Part shown: piece by piece, positions 47,558 through 59,063 of the stretch
Layout of the letters: every line of letters starts with the position of its first letter
How positions within the stretch are numbered: position 1 is the first letter of the stretch
DNA from: Brachionus koreanus
Taxonomy: Eukaryota > Rotifera > Eurotatoria > Ploima > Brachionidae
DNA: 64,000 nucleotides
Assembly (NCBI GenBank): GCA_016987375.1
Contig: PJRA01000030.1
Location: forward strand, 672,442 to 736,441
Direction: 5' to 3'
Notes under the pieces: generated by a model
Told to the model about the DNA's origin: nothing
What the model saw: the letters and a program-made list of their open reading frames with translations, nothing else
Database searches by the model: none
Made by a program: the position numbers and the translations under genes

Positions 47558-50408
47558 CTAGCACAATAAAAAGTGAATCTAAATCTGGGAGGGTGTTTTT
47601 ATTCATTGGCTTTTTATTATCCTTTGTAATTTTAGATATTTTGTATAGTTGATTTTTTTTTCTTATTCGCAAAATTATAATTTAATAAATATAAAATTAG
47701 TCTATTGGCTTTTATTTTCTATCCAATCAATCAATTTTTTTTTTCATCAATAATATTGTTGGTTATCACTCTAGCAAAATATTTGATAATAATCAATCTA
47801 ACGAGTTAACTTTCACTGCTTAAACTTTTTATATTTTTTGGTTTTCCAAAAAAATCGCTTTTTTGGCTAACCTCTCTCTGAAAGAATATAGCTTCAAAAT
47901 TATTAGTTTCTCCGTATTAAACTTAAAATCTCATAATTTTTAATTAAAATAATTGTTATTTAGCTGTAGATTCTTAGTGCTCTTTTTCTAAGTAACAAAA
48001 TAGTGTATTCAGTTAACTGAGCAAGGCAAATCTCCTTGTTCAGTTAAGGTGTTGTCACATTAATTTTTTTCTTTTTATTTTGTCCTTACTTATATAGACA
48101 TTTAGAAGAACTTAGAAAAATATAGAAAAAAATTTCAAAGAAGATTCTTAAGTATAAATTCTTTAATTATCTTAAATCTTAGATCTTCTAAGTTCAATTA
48201 AGATCCATAAAGAATTTCTTGAGAAAAAGATTTTATAAGAACTATTAAGATTCCCTGAAATAGAAAAAGAAAAAAAATTTAAAGAGGTTGAAACAGAAAA
48301 AAATTAAATTTCAATTGTTTATTAGCTTTTTCAGGATAGAATTTTCTAACCGCTATAATATATTTTTGTTGTTTTCGATACATTTAATTGGAAAAAGTTG
48401 ATAAATACTTGAAAAATACTATGCTATGTATGAAATACATTTTTTTTACAAATTTAAAATTTATTTAAACTTTAAGATAAAGGAAATTTTAAAAATAAGC
48501 CTAAATAAAGAAAAGTATAATTAAATCATGTTATTTTTCATTTTCATAATCTTTTTTCTACTTAATAAATAATACTAAGCAATAAAATCATGGCTATTGA
48601 TTAGTATCAAATTTTTTGTTTTTTTTTCACATAAAAAAAAATAAATTATTGAATAAATTCTTATTTTTTAAAATGATTTAATTTTTTTTGGTAGCCTTAT
48701 TTTTGATGAGGCAATCTAATCACTACTAATAACTAAAAACTGTTTCACTACTACGTAAAAGAAGCATTCAATCTCGATTAAATAGTTGATTTCACCAAAC
48801 AGTTCATTCTGATTTGCCGTAAATTTTATAATGCTACTTGTCTTATTTGTTGAAAATTTATTGTATTTGCTTGAATTAAATGCTCTATCTATGCGTAGTT
48901 TTTAAGAAATTGATATTTCTTTATTGTAAAATACTTCAAGTTCAAAATTTAACATTTTTCTCATTATTATTAGTTCTAAAATTCAATTTGCGGTCCAAAA
49001 CTTTTCAATTTATAAAGTTCTCTTATATAGTTTTGGCTATTTGATTCTTAAATTTCATTCCCTTCGCTTAACTTATTAATCAAATCTAAACCAAAAAAAT
49101 GAATCTTATTTTTAAAAAAATAATTTTATATCAATCTTTTATCATAGAACATACTTTTCATAAATTGAATTTTTTTTGTTTTTATTCACTTTATTTTTAA
49201 AGTCAATTGAGTTTGAGTCACGTTTTAAATGTTTTTTTTTAACATTGTATATGTTTTTTCAGAATATATGCCCATATATAGGATTTGAAAGTAACGTTTC
49301 TAAGAAAAATAGGCCTAAAGGAAGAGTAAATTTTGAGTTAGCGCTAAACTTCAGACCCCTGTGGATCAAAATTTTTTTTGTAGAGAATTTGATCAACTTT
49401 AACGACAAATAAATCAGTTGGACCATAAGACCCAGTTATCGACTTTTATAACTATCAAAAACGAGTTGTTGCATTTAGAGCTCATAGCTGAAAATCTAAA
49501 AAAAACATTTAAATTCTTCAATTTTAAATTATTGAAATCTATATTGCATATCATTTTGTAGATAATTAAAAAGTATATATATCCTAAAAAAATAAATATT
49601 AATTTACTTTAGAGCTCTTGATCAAAATTTCTTAATTTATTTTTGCTTTTAAATTAGGCAATTTTTATTTAATTATTTTAAGAAAAAAAAGCACAATTTC
49701 AATTTTAAAATAATTATTTTTTGATTAAATATTTTTTCTACTTTAAAATTATTTTTCAATTTTATAAGAAGCAGAAACTTTTTTATTATTTGAAAGTTTT
49801 AACAAATGAATTATGGCACAAATACCTAAATTTGAAATACAATTTAACTGAAATTTTAAATCTTTTTGAGGAATTGTCAAATGGTCAAATAAATTACAAT
49901 TATCTGCTATGTTATAATCTGATGACTACGAAACTTCAAACTTATATAGAAATTGTGTGATTGACCTAAGTGTTTGGAGTAGGCAAGGATTCCCTTAAAA
50001 AAAATTATGAAATAAAAAATGGAAAAAAAGGAAAAGTCTACTATAGCGGGAATAAATTACTCTTCCTGCTTTGTCAATTTGGAGAAAAAATAGCTTTTAT
50101 TTATTTTATTTAAAAATATAGTTTGGGTTTAGACCCGGGCAGTTTGGAATGGATCTTAGTCCTTCCTTTCAGCCGCCTGAAAAAAAAGAAATTGCTTTTA
50201 GAAATTTCTGAAATAATAGTAAATTTGGTAAATAATAATTAAAGTAAAAAAAATAAGGATAACAGCTACAGTAGACTGCATGTCGAGCAAATCTTTAACT
50301 TTGTTGGTCTTTTTATCTGAAATCATATATAAAATTTAATAGCAAGAGAAAATAGATTATAAATTATATAAATATAAATTAATTATTTTTGATTTAGATA
50401 TCGAAAAA
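47558..50408. other. Intergenic region
   Basis: AT-rich region downstream of Pax with AATAAA at about 47684. Open frames at 49176-49412 and 49721-49960 are low-complexity and show no domain. Nothing else supportable until the LINE fragment at 50409. Confidence 0.5.
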
Positions 50409-50688
50409 TTATAGGAAGCATTGTTTTTCTTTAGATATTGTAAAAATTTCGAACAATTTTTGAAATCTACGTGGATTATGGTCCGAGTTTAATTGTTCCG
50501 ATCTAAGAAGGTCATTTATTTGCTAATGAGTTGATCTTGAGGCAACATATTTATCTAGAAGTTTTGAGAATCGAGGGGCTAGCATTTCAATGTTCATATC
50601 GTGGTGAATTTGTGTAGTCCGAGTTTTTAAGGGGTAAAATTTTATTATCTTTAGTATTCGATTTTGAATTTTTTGGCATTTATCTAAT
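50409..50688 (-). pseudogene. LINE reverse transcriptase C-terminal fragment
   Basis: On the minus strand from the gap edge the reading is LDKCQKIQNRILKIIKFYPL, then TRTTQIHHDMNIEMLAPRF, one in-frame stop, then QINDLLRSEQLNSDHNPRRF and QKLFEIFTISKEKQCFL before a final stop at 50409-50411. The ...LDKCQKIQNRILKII... pattern is the typical post-RT tail of non-LTR retrotransposons. The upstream part lies in the N-gap, so most of the element may be hidden there. Confidence 0.65.
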
Positions 50689-50804
50689 NNNNNNNNNNNN
50701 NNNNNNNNNNNNNNNNNNNNNNNNNNNNNNNNNNNNNNNNNNNNNNNNNNNNNNNNNNNNNNNNNNNNNNNNNNNNNNNNNNNNNNNNNNNNNNNNNNNN
50801 NNNN
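50689..50804. other. Assembly gap (run of N)
   Basis: 116 undetermined bases immediately upstream (minus-strand sense) of a LINE fragment. Confidence 1.
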
Positions 50805-52082
50805 TGTTTAATCTTAAATCAAGTTTGTATTTTCTTAAATAATTTCGTCTGAATCCAGCTGAGGTGAAAACTGTATAGATTGTTTTTGAACAGTTGATCT
50901 TTAAGCCCCAAGTAAAACAGAATTTTTCAATTATTTTTAATTAAAAATAGCTTTGTTAAAATAGCATTTATCAAATTAAACAAGGATTTTGTTTTTTTAA
51001 TTTAACTTTCCTTTAATTTATTTTATATTTTATTAAATTGTACCATCAGGTTTAACATTTAGATTTTTACTTGTATGAAAAATATGTTCTGAAAGAGTAA
51101 AATTTTGCTCTAGTAGGTTTATCTTTTTCACCGAATGGATTATTTTCTTAGACGACGGCATTTTACTAAACAAGACCAATTTAAAGAAGGGCGCTGGAAG
51201 TTTTTAGCCTCAAAAAGCCATGAATAATAAAAGATTGTAATCGAGCTACTCGTTAATAGATTGCAGTAAGTAATCAAAATTGTGTAATAATAACAAAACT
51301 TTGTCATATGTTACTTAGCAAAAATAAAATACAGGCATTTCCACAAAAAAACTTTTTCAAAAATTGATTACTTACTGCTGATAACGGTTCGAAAATTACG
51401 AAAGGTCCAAATGGTGGCCCAACCTAGCTGTCTTAAAATTTGCTAAAACAAAAATTAAAATTAAATTAGTCTTGAAATCCTAAATCAAATTCAAGATCTC
51501 TATTTTTAATTCAAATAATTGTTAATTTTTTTAAAAATTTTCCTTAATGAGAAATGTTTTTCTGAAAACTAATTTGGGAAAAAAAAAAATTTCGATGTTT
51601 TTTAAAATTTATCTTATAAAATATTTATTAGTTTTTCAACCAGGTTAAAACTATGATTTTAATGGTAGCAACCTATGCTGTGACTCTGTCTCGAAAAATG
51701 CATATCCAATTTGTTTAAAAAAAAATAGTGATTTTAGATTTGGTTCTAAAATTTAAAATAAAACAAAAATTTCATAATTAAAAATTTAATTTATTTTAGA
51801 TAAGAGTACAAGAAACATATTATTCAATTAATTATCATAAAATATAGGCGTGATATAGCTATAGTGGTCTTGTCAAACTTTGCACCAAATCATAAGATTA
51901 GAAATATTAAGTCCTAGAAGCGAAATACTTGCTTAACAGCTTGATAAATTCATAACATAAGTCACGCTGCATAAATATAATTCAACTAAAAAATCACGAG
52001 TATAAAGCGTGTCCTTTAAATTAAACCTCGTTTTAACATTGAAAAAAAATGAAACAATTCTTTATTTTTTTTAATTTGTAAA
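50805..52082. other. Intergenic region with a short inverted repeat
   Basis: No gene supported. GCAGTAAGTAATCAA at about 51264-51278 has its reverse complement TTGATTACTTACTGC at about 51364-51378, about 85 nt away. AT-rich otherwise; the last 200 nt are the 5' flank of the MFS gene. Confidence 0.5.
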
Positions 52083-53540
52083 ATGATTCAGGATTTGCAT
52101 GAGAGTCGACCACTAATTGCTGGTACCCAGACTCCTATTGAATTGCCTTTCAAAGAAAACAACAAGTTTCAAAAATTTAAACACAAAAACCAAACGTTCT
52201 TCACAGCATTTATACTTTGCTCTTTGAGTGTGCTAAACGTCACAGACCGTTTTGTAGTCAGTTCAGTCCTAATAGATGTGCAAAAATTTTTCAATGTTGA
52301 TAAATCTACAGCAGGTCTGCTTCAAACTGCATTTTTACTCTGCTACATGGCCTTTTCTCCTCTCAATGGGTATCTTGGCGACCGAATTAATCGAAAATAT
52401 TTGCTCGTTTTCAGTCTTGTCTTGTGGATATCGAGCACTGTGGCAGGCTCTTACATTCCTGCTGATAAATTTTATCTTTTTGTTTTGTGTAGATGCTTGT
52501 TTGGAGTAGCCACTGCGTCATTTGAAACAATTGCGGTGCCAATCATAGGCGATAGATTCATGAATAACCAAAAACTTAGAAACAAAATCCTACTAATATT
52601 TTGTCTTGGTAGTCCTCTAGGAACCGGTGTTTCTTATTTAATTGGTATCGTTTCAAAAAATGCTTATCCTGATGATTGGAGGTTTTCAATGAGAATAACT
52701 CCCATATATACACTTTTGGTACTAATAGCAGTATTTGTTGGCTATGAAGAACCTGTCCGAGAATTGATCAGCATCGAACAATTGGATTCCACAGAAGAGC
52801 ATTTTTCCATTACTAAACGTAACAATTCTAAGCATTTTCTTGATGATCTTAAAATTTTGTTTAAAAAAAAGACTTATATTTTACTAATGTTTACCTGGAC
52901 AACTAATTTGGCAGCTTATGTTGGATTTAGTTGGTGGTCTCCAACTATAATTGACTATTCATTAAAAAATAAAAGACTACCATACAAATTAGATGATATA
53001 AAAACGTCTTATTCAATCTTACAAGCATTGTGTGGTGTTCTAGGTCTTTTAATACCATATAAAGCATCAGCCTTTTTTAAACGTAAGTCAATTAAATTTG
53101 CCAAGACAGATTGTTATTTTATGGCTTGTGGTTTTTTTGCTTCAAGTGTTCTACTCTATATTTACTTGGCAACTATTCATTTTGATGCTTATTTTAGTTT
53201 ATATATCTACATGATAATGATTGTTTGTTTTAACTTGTGTTGGATATTAGAAAAAAATATTTTTTTAGACATTGTTGAGCCGAGTCTTCGCTCCACTGCC
53301 AATTCGATTATAATTTTTGTGCTGCATTTGTTTGGCGATAGTGCAAGTCCATATTGGGTTGGACTAATAGTTGACAAGTGTTTAGAGTACAGAACTGATA
53401 AAACAATGAGTCAGCTACTTTTTTGCAGCACTTTGTCAGTTTATCCTCTGGTTTTTCTATATTTTTTGTCCGGTGCTTTTTCATTGTTTATGTCATTTAC
53501 TTTTCTAAACGATAAACAAAACGTACAAAGAAATTTTTAG
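52083..53540 (+). CDS. Spinster-like major facilitator superfamily transporter, copy 1
   Basis: Intronless, 485 residues, about 12 membrane helices. Spinster (SPNS) proteins export sphingosine-1-phosphate or lysophospholipids, or act in lysosomal lipid transport. The first helix contains LNVTDRFVVSSVL, with the N-x-x-D-R core typical of the family. The MFS loop 2-3 motif is GYLGDRINRKYLL. Helices 4-5 carry RCLFGVATASFETIAVPIIGD, and the middle has WRFSMRITP before the central cytosolic loop (about residues 225-265). LRSTANSIIIFVLHLFGDSASPYW near the end is also typical. Substrate cannot be named. Lack of introns in an intron-rich neighbourhood suggests a retrocopy origin. Nucleotides 52229-52527 are almost identical to the second copy. 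Confidence 0.88.
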   Translation: MIQDLHESRPLIAGTQTPIELPFKENNKFQKFKHKNQTFFTAFILCSLSVLNVTDRFVVSSVLIDVQKFFNVDKSTAGLLQTAFLLCYMAFSPLNGYLGDRINRKYLLVFSLVLWISSTVAGSYIPADKFYLFVLCRCLFGVATASFETIAVPIIGDRFMNNQKLRNKILLIFCLGSPLGTGVSYLIGIVSKNAYPDDWRFSMRITPIYTLLVLIAVFVGYEEPVRELISIEQLDSTEEHFSITKRNNSKHFLDDLKILFKKKTYILLMFTWTTNLAAYVGFSWWSPTIIDYSLKNKRLPYKLDDIKTSYSILQALCGVLGLLIPYKASAFFKRKSIKFAKTDCYFMACGFFASSVLLYIYLATIHFDAYFSLYIYMIMIVCFNLCWILEKNIFLDIVEPSLRSTANSIIIFVLHLFGDSASPYWVGLIVDKCLEYRTDKTMSQLLFCSTLSVYPLVFLYFLSGAFSLFMSFTFLNDKQNVQRNF

Positions 53541-54239
53541 AATACATAGTATTTCCGATCAAGATTTTATATTTTTATTTTTTATTTAATCTAAGATAAA
53601 TTATTCTAAATTATTTATTAAAATTGAAAATTAAGCTTATAAAAAAATATTTGGTCTTTATCAATTACAGTGATAAAAATAAAAATCATATATTATCAAA
53701 TATAGCTGATCATTTCATCATAAAAATAAAATAAAGAAATTTTTAATAATATTCAAATGTTTTTATTTTAAATTTCCCTTCAATTTTACAATAATCTATT
53801 TTTATTATAACTAAAAATAGAAAAACTTTCTCTATATTAAAATTTTTACAATTAAAAAGTGATAATAATTTGGCTAGATTGATCAAAAAGTCTTTTGTAA
53901 AAAGTCTAATGAAAATTTTTAGCCAAAAAAATATTTCAACTCAATCTAAAAGACCAAGGGTCAAACCCAATTGAGGGATGATTGAGCTTATTTATTTATG
54001 AGAAAAAAAATACAAAATTTAATTAATTTAAAAAAAAAAAAGAAAAAACAATTAAAATATTAAGTTCCTGAAATTTATATCAAAGTTGCAAAAAATACTT
54101 GATAATGTTGAAAACAGTCAATATTAAACTCATTTAATCTGTTATTTAGAATATTAAAATCACTTTTGCACAAAATACTCGGTCGAATATTTAGTAGTTT
54201 TTGAATGCAATAGTAAAACAAATTAGCTAACTTTTAAAT
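53541..54239. other. Intergenic spacer
   Basis: AT-rich; possible 3' untranslated region of MFS copy 1. No feature supported. Confidence 0.5.
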
Positions 54240-54867
54240 TGATCTTTTCATAAAGTAAATAGATAACGAAAGAGAAAAGTCAGAAAAATTTTTCGACAAC
54301 TTCAACATGTATACCATTAATTAGAAGTTCAATCGGGAAAGATAGTTTTCTTTTAACTATTTGAAATAAACATTATTTTTGTTATAGACCAATTTATATC
54401 TATTCGATTAAGTTTACACCAAGTAAATAGTTTTTGAATCAATATTAGGAAAAAATTTATAAGTTCAGGAAGTTATTCACCAGTTAAAATAAGAGATGTA
54501 TCATCTGCAAATTTGACATTAAAATACGAAAGAATAAGAACAATATCGTTAATATGGATCAAAAATAGAAGAGGGCCTAGGAAACTTCCTTGAGGGACAT
54601 CTAATTTAAGTTTACTTGGATCTGAATAAAACTCATCAATTTTCACAATTTGGGACATGCTTGTAAAATAATTTGCCAGAAGTGTAAAAACTGATTCACT
54701 AAAACCATAATAACGAAGTTTAATAAGAAGAAAATTATGGTCCACGGTGTCTAAAGTCAAAATAAGAATTAAATAGAAAAATACCTATAAACCGTTTACT
54801 TTTGGTTCAGTTTATTTTTGTAATAATCTCATCTAAAGCAGTTTCACAGCTAAAATTCGATCTAAAT
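54240..54867 (-). pseudogene. Decayed LINE reverse transcriptase fragment
   Basis: Minus-strand reading gives, in order, RSNFSCETALDEIITKIN (RT domain start), a stop and a frame change, then TLDTVDHNFLLIKLRYYGF, DVPQGSFLGPLLFLIHINDI and KFADDTSLIL, which is the F-A-D-D catalytic box. It continues KLFTWCKLNRIDINWSITK, a stop, and PIELLINGIHVEVVEKFF. This is the RT domain of a Jockey/CR1-like non-LTR element. Stops and at least one frameshift make it inactive. It lies between the two MFS paralogs. Confidence 0.85.
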
Positions 54868-55604
54868 TTTAGTTTCGTTTAATTAATCGAAAATTTTCAT
54901 AAAAATTATAATTTTAAAATTATGGAAACTTTTTGAAAATTAAGTTACCTATAATCTCAGTTAATTACATTAGTTTAACAATCAAAGACGAAAGAGTGTT
55001 TTAAACCTCGTTTGTAACTTCTTATCTTGGTTTTCTATTCAATAAATTTAATCAATTAAATAAAAATGGGAAAAAAATTATACAAAAATGGCATTTTATA
55101 TGATTTTTTTTCCAATCATATCTTAAATCAAAAGGAAAACAAATTTATTTAATATTTTTAACAAAATAATTTTATTTTCACTGAAAAAAAGTAATTTGAG
55201 TGTTAAATAATTTGAAAAACATTTTTAAATTTTAAAAATATTTTTTTATTGTCAAAAACAATTGAAGGATTAATTCGCCTTAAGAATTAAGATTTATTTA
55301 ACACTAGAAAGCCCAGGTGATTATTAATGAAAATCCAAAATGTTATGTGGATTAATTGAATATTTTTTATGAAAATTGAAATTTTTTTAATGAAATACTT
55401 TTTAATTATAAAAATAAAATAAATTATATAAATAAATCAAATTTGGTTTAAAAAGTGAAAAATTTAAATTAAATTGATTCTTTATATGAAAAATTTTTAA
55501 ATGAATTAGCATACAGCGGTTCTAATAAAAACGAAACGGTTTCAGAACGACCGGCCTTTCTCAGATTGTTTCGTTTTTATTCTAAAAACGGGTGGTCATA
55601 AAAA
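54868..55604. other. Intergenic spacer with a partial U1-like repeat end
   Basis: AT-rich. TTAACACTAGAAAGCCCAGG at 55298-55317 resembles the inverted end of repeat unit U1. Base composition turns GC-rich abruptly at about 55515, where the fold-back element begins. Confidence 0.5.
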
Positions 55605-55995
55605 CGGCCAACAATTTTTCGGATGGTCATTTGGCCGGTCTCTCAGGCGGTCTGAATATTTTGGCCGTAAACGGACCGTCATAAATGTTTTGTTCAAAGA
55701 AGTTTTTTTGTTAAAAAATATTTTCAAAAAATTTTTGAAAAATATTTAAATTGTCTTTGATTCTTAATTTTTTTCAAATTTTTAATTATGAATATTTAAT
55801 TAAATGATTATAAATTTAAAATTCTTTATTTCGGATAAAAAATTAGACCGCCTGAGAAACCGGCCAAATGACCGTCCGCAAAATTGTTGGCCGTATTATT
55901 TTGCGGCCAAAATTTGAGACCGTTTGGAGGACCGGCCGTCTGACCGCAAAAAACGGCCCGCGATTTTGACCTGTTCGCTAAGCCCGCATCAAACA
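55515..55995. mobile_element. GC-rich fold-back (inverted-repeat) element
   Basis: Two 49-nt arms, 55605-55653 and 55845-55893, are reverse complements with three mismatches (core GACCGCCTGAGA, CCGGCCAAATGACC, AAATTGTTGGCCG). The loop is about 190 nt and AT-rich. Outside the arms both sides carry more CGGCC/GACCG words. The GC content stands out strongly from the surroundings. No coding capacity; best described as a fold-back or MITE-like element. Confidence 0.65.
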
Positions 55996-56046
55996 CTACT
56001 AAAAAAATGATAAATCAAATTTTTTTTTAATTTATATTTTTTTGGC

Positions 56047-56134
56047 CGGAACTTTTTCCCTTTTTTCAACATTGACTTTGTTAAAAGACTAACAAAATGC
56101 GTATTTAAAATTGTTAATCTTTCTTTTTAAATAA
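56047..56134 (+). pseudogene. Leftover 3' end of a third Spinster-like MFS gene
   Basis: Matches the last codons and 3' flank of the gene at 56357 (its 57705-57793): GGAACTTTTTCCCTTTTTTC, AACATTGACTTTGTTAAAAG, GCGTATTTAAAATTG for GCGTATTTAGAATTG, and ATCTTTCTTTTTAAATAAA. It has frame-breaking changes and no upstream coding part; it starts right after the fold-back element. Confidence 0.8.
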
Positions 56135-56356
56135 AATTAAAAAAAAATAAAATAAAATTTTTTTGGAACATTAATAATTAGTTTATTTTCATATTTTTAA
56201 TTAGCTGAATTAAAAAAAAAACTGTTTCATCTATTAAGATTCAGTATAAATATATTTTTAGGGGTTTGAAATATGTTCTAAAATAAAATTAATTATCAAA
56301 ACAAGTTAAAAAAAATTCAAATCACGAGAAAAAAATATAATTTATAGCATTTGACA

Positions 56357-57772
56357 ATGTCTAAGGAAAATGATCCAGTAAATATATTTAATTATTCTAC
56401 AATTAGAAATCCAATAAATGAAACAATTGATCGAAAATCTTTAGTAAAAAGCTATCAAAATTATATAACAGGTTTTATCATTTGTGGATTGAATGTGCTA
56501 AACGTTACAGACCGTTTTGTAGTCAGTTCAGTCCTAATAGATGTGCAAAAATTTTTCAATGTTGATAAATCTACAGCAGGTCTGCTTCAAACTGCATTTT
56601 TACTCTGCTACATGGCCTTTTCTCCTCTCAATGGGTATCTTGGCGACCGAATTAATCGAAAATATTTGCTCGTTTTCAGTCTTGTCTTGTGGATATCGAG
56701 CACTGTGGCAGGCTCTTACATTCCTGCTGATAAATTTTATCTTTTTGTTTTGTGTAGATGTTTGTTTGGAGTAGCCACTGCGTCATTTGAAATAATCGCA
56801 GTACCTATAATTGGTGACAGATTTTTCGACAAGCCAAAACTTAAAAATAGAATAATACTTATTTTCTGCATGGGACCACCTATTGGTGTAGGTCTATCTT
56901 ATCTAATAGGAATTTTATCTAAAGATATTGAACCTAATGACTGGAGGTTTTCAATGCGTATCACTCCTATTCTTTTAACTTTAATATTAATAGTTATTAT
57001 TTTTGGATACATTGAACCGAGGCATAGATCAGATTCCGATTTAACAAGCAGTTTATCAAAAGAAAAGACAACATTTATTCAAGATTTAAAGATTTTATTA
57101 AAAAACAAGACTTTTATTTTGTTATCTTTGAGTTGGGTTCTAGGAATTGGTGGTCTTAGTGGATTCAGTTGGTGGTCACCGACTTTAATTGATTATTCAC
57201 TGCAATTTATGCAATTACCGTATAATATTGACAATATTAAAAAAGTTTATTCTTTGGTTCAATCGTTAGGAGGCGTAGGAGGAATTTTGATTTCCTATAA
57301 GCTTTCAATCTACCTAAAAACAAAATCATATCACATAATTGATTGCTATTTAATATCTCTTGGATTTTTTGGTTCAAGTTTCTTAATGTATCTTTATTTA
57401 GTAACTATTGAAATTAATGTATTTTTGACCCTAACCATTTATTTCGTTATGTTTGTAATTTTTAATTTTTGTTGGGTATTGGAAACAAATATTTTTTTAG
57501 ATATTATTCAACCTAGATTTAGATCGACAGCAAATTCAATGATGATTTTTTTATTACATCTTTTTGGTGATAGTTCCACTCCATATTGGATTGGTTTGAT
57601 TGCAGATAAGTGTTTAGCTACCTTAAATAATAATTCCATATTTTCTTCACTTTATTGTTCCCAACTTTCAAACTATCCTTTGGTATTTGTATTTTTTATT
57701 GCTGGAACTTTTTCTCTTTTTACAACATTGACTTTTTTAAAAGACAAACAAAAAGCGTATTTAGAATTGTAA
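56357..57772 (+). CDS. Spinster-like major facilitator superfamily transporter, copy 2
   Basis: Intronless, 471 residues from the ATG at 56357, about 12 membrane helices. Same landmarks as copy 1: NVTDRFVVSSVL, GYLGDRINRKYLL, RCLFGVATASFEIIAVPIIGD, WRFSMRITP, and FRSTANSMMIFLLHLFGDS. The N-terminal cytosolic tail and the C-terminal half differ clearly from copy 1, whereas 56494-56792 differs by only two bases in 299. That contrast is the mark of gene conversion rather than recent duplication. The likely substrate is a lysolipid or sphingolipid by family, but this is inference. Confidence 0.88.
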   Translation: MSKENDPVNIFNYSTIRNPINETIDRKSLVKSYQNYITGFIICGLNVLNVTDRFVVSSVLIDVQKFFNVDKSTAGLLQTAFLLCYMAFSPLNGYLGDRINRKYLLVFSLVLWISSTVAGSYIPADKFYLFVLCRCLFGVATASFEIIAVPIIGDRFFDKPKLKNRIILIFCMGPPIGVGLSYLIGILSKDIEPNDWRFSMRITPILLTLILIVIIFGYIEPRHRSDSDLTSSLSKEKTTFIQDLKILLKNKTFILLSLSWVLGIGGLSGFSWWSPTLIDYSLQFMQLPYNIDNIKKVYSLVQSLGGVGGILISYKLSIYLKTKSYHIIDCYLISLGFFGSSFLMYLYLVTIEINVFLTLTIYFVMFVIFNFCWVLETNIFLDIIQPRFRSTANSMMIFLLHLFGDSSTPYWIGLIADKCLATLNNNSIFSSLYCSQLSNYPLVFVFFIAGTFSLFTTLTFLKDKQKAYLEL

Positions 57773-58839
57773 ATCTTTCTTTTTAAATAAATTTTTAAAA
57801 AAAAATTCTTTTTATTATTTTTCATTTTTTTTTAAATAAAATTCATTATTTTACTAAAAATATAAAAATAATAAGTATTTTTAATAATAATAATCAATCA
57901 AATCAAATAGAAAATCTCAAAAATAAGTAATAAAAATTTAAGAGCTTGACTTTTCAAAATTAAGTCAATTCTACATAAGATTACTTAGTGGACTTCCTAT
58001 CTGAAAATAACTTGAAGATTTACAATTTATTACTTATAGAATATCACATTTGGAAACAAATGGAGATTATGTCAGCAATTTTTTTAGCAACACAAGAGAA
58101 CTTCTCTGTGTAAACGTCAAATCTAGATTTATTTCTCTTTTGCGATATTTTGCAGATTAAAAATTCTGATAATGAAAAAACTGCTCAATTTCATACAAGT
58201 TTTTTATTAAAATTTTCGTCGAAAAAAAGTTGATTCTTATTTTCCATTTTTAAATCTCCAATTGAAACCCCCAATTGAAAATGAAATGGTGAAGTCCTAT
58301 ATTTTTGATCAATGGAACCAGTTGATACTTGTTACTTAAAATCTAATATAAGAATTTGTCTATCTAATAATATGTTTTTTCGTGAAGAAGCAGCTTTTAA
58401 TCTAGCATGAGCTTTTGCGAGAAAGGAGCTAGTAATCAGATACGAACATGTAGAAAATCAATTGATCTAACTGTTTTTAGAAAATTAATGGCGTAACTTT
58501 TGATAAACATACAATTTTTTTTTTCATTTATTTTATTTATTTTTTAATTGAAATTTTTTAAATAAATAAGACAAAATAAACTTAACATTTTCTTTATTTT
58601 AAAAAATAAAGTTTACGTCTCTTTTCTTGCATATAAAGCTCTGCTCTCTGTATCTTAAAATTATTCTTTTAAACTGAAAAATTTTTGACTCTTAGATAGA
58701 GGTTTTCCTTTTTGTGTGGCATAATTTCTAAAATTCTTTTTTAACCCTGACTTTTATGTCCTAAATGCCTTTTTAAAACACGATTTTCTAAGAAAGCCAT
58801 TATTTATTTTATTTTATTTAATGCCAATTCAATTAACAT
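57773..58839. other. Intergenic region
   Basis: AT-rich 3' flank of MFS copy 2 (AATAAA at about 57787). No gene, RNA or clear repeat found. Confidence 0.5.
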
Positions 58840-59063
58840 CTATTGTACGGAATTAGCTCTTGGTATTCATACTGTGTTAAAGATTTAAATGAGTATAAAA
58901 AGGTTTAAAGAAGAGCGACGAGACTGGTGGCAGAATTGTGAAAATTAAATTATGCTGATAGATCAAATAAAATGAATCTGATCAATTTGCAAATAAGAAG
59001 ACAGAAAGTGAAACCTTATTCAGATGTTCAAGATTATAAATAAACAAGATATTGTCAATCTTG
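58840..59063 (+). pseudogene. Decayed LINE C-terminal fragment
   Basis: Plus-strand reading LLYGISSWYSYCVKDLNEYK, KV, a stop, RRATRLVAEL, a stop, then KLNYADRSNKMNLINLQIRR, followed after a frame change by NLIQMFKIINKQDIVNL. This is the KVQRRATRL region that follows the reverse transcriptase domain in Jockey/CR1-like elements. Two stops and a frameshift; inactive. Confidence 0.75.

Noticed and set aside
49176..49960. Two short open frames downstream of Pax
   Set aside because: Low-complexity Lys/Phe/Asn sequences without domains.
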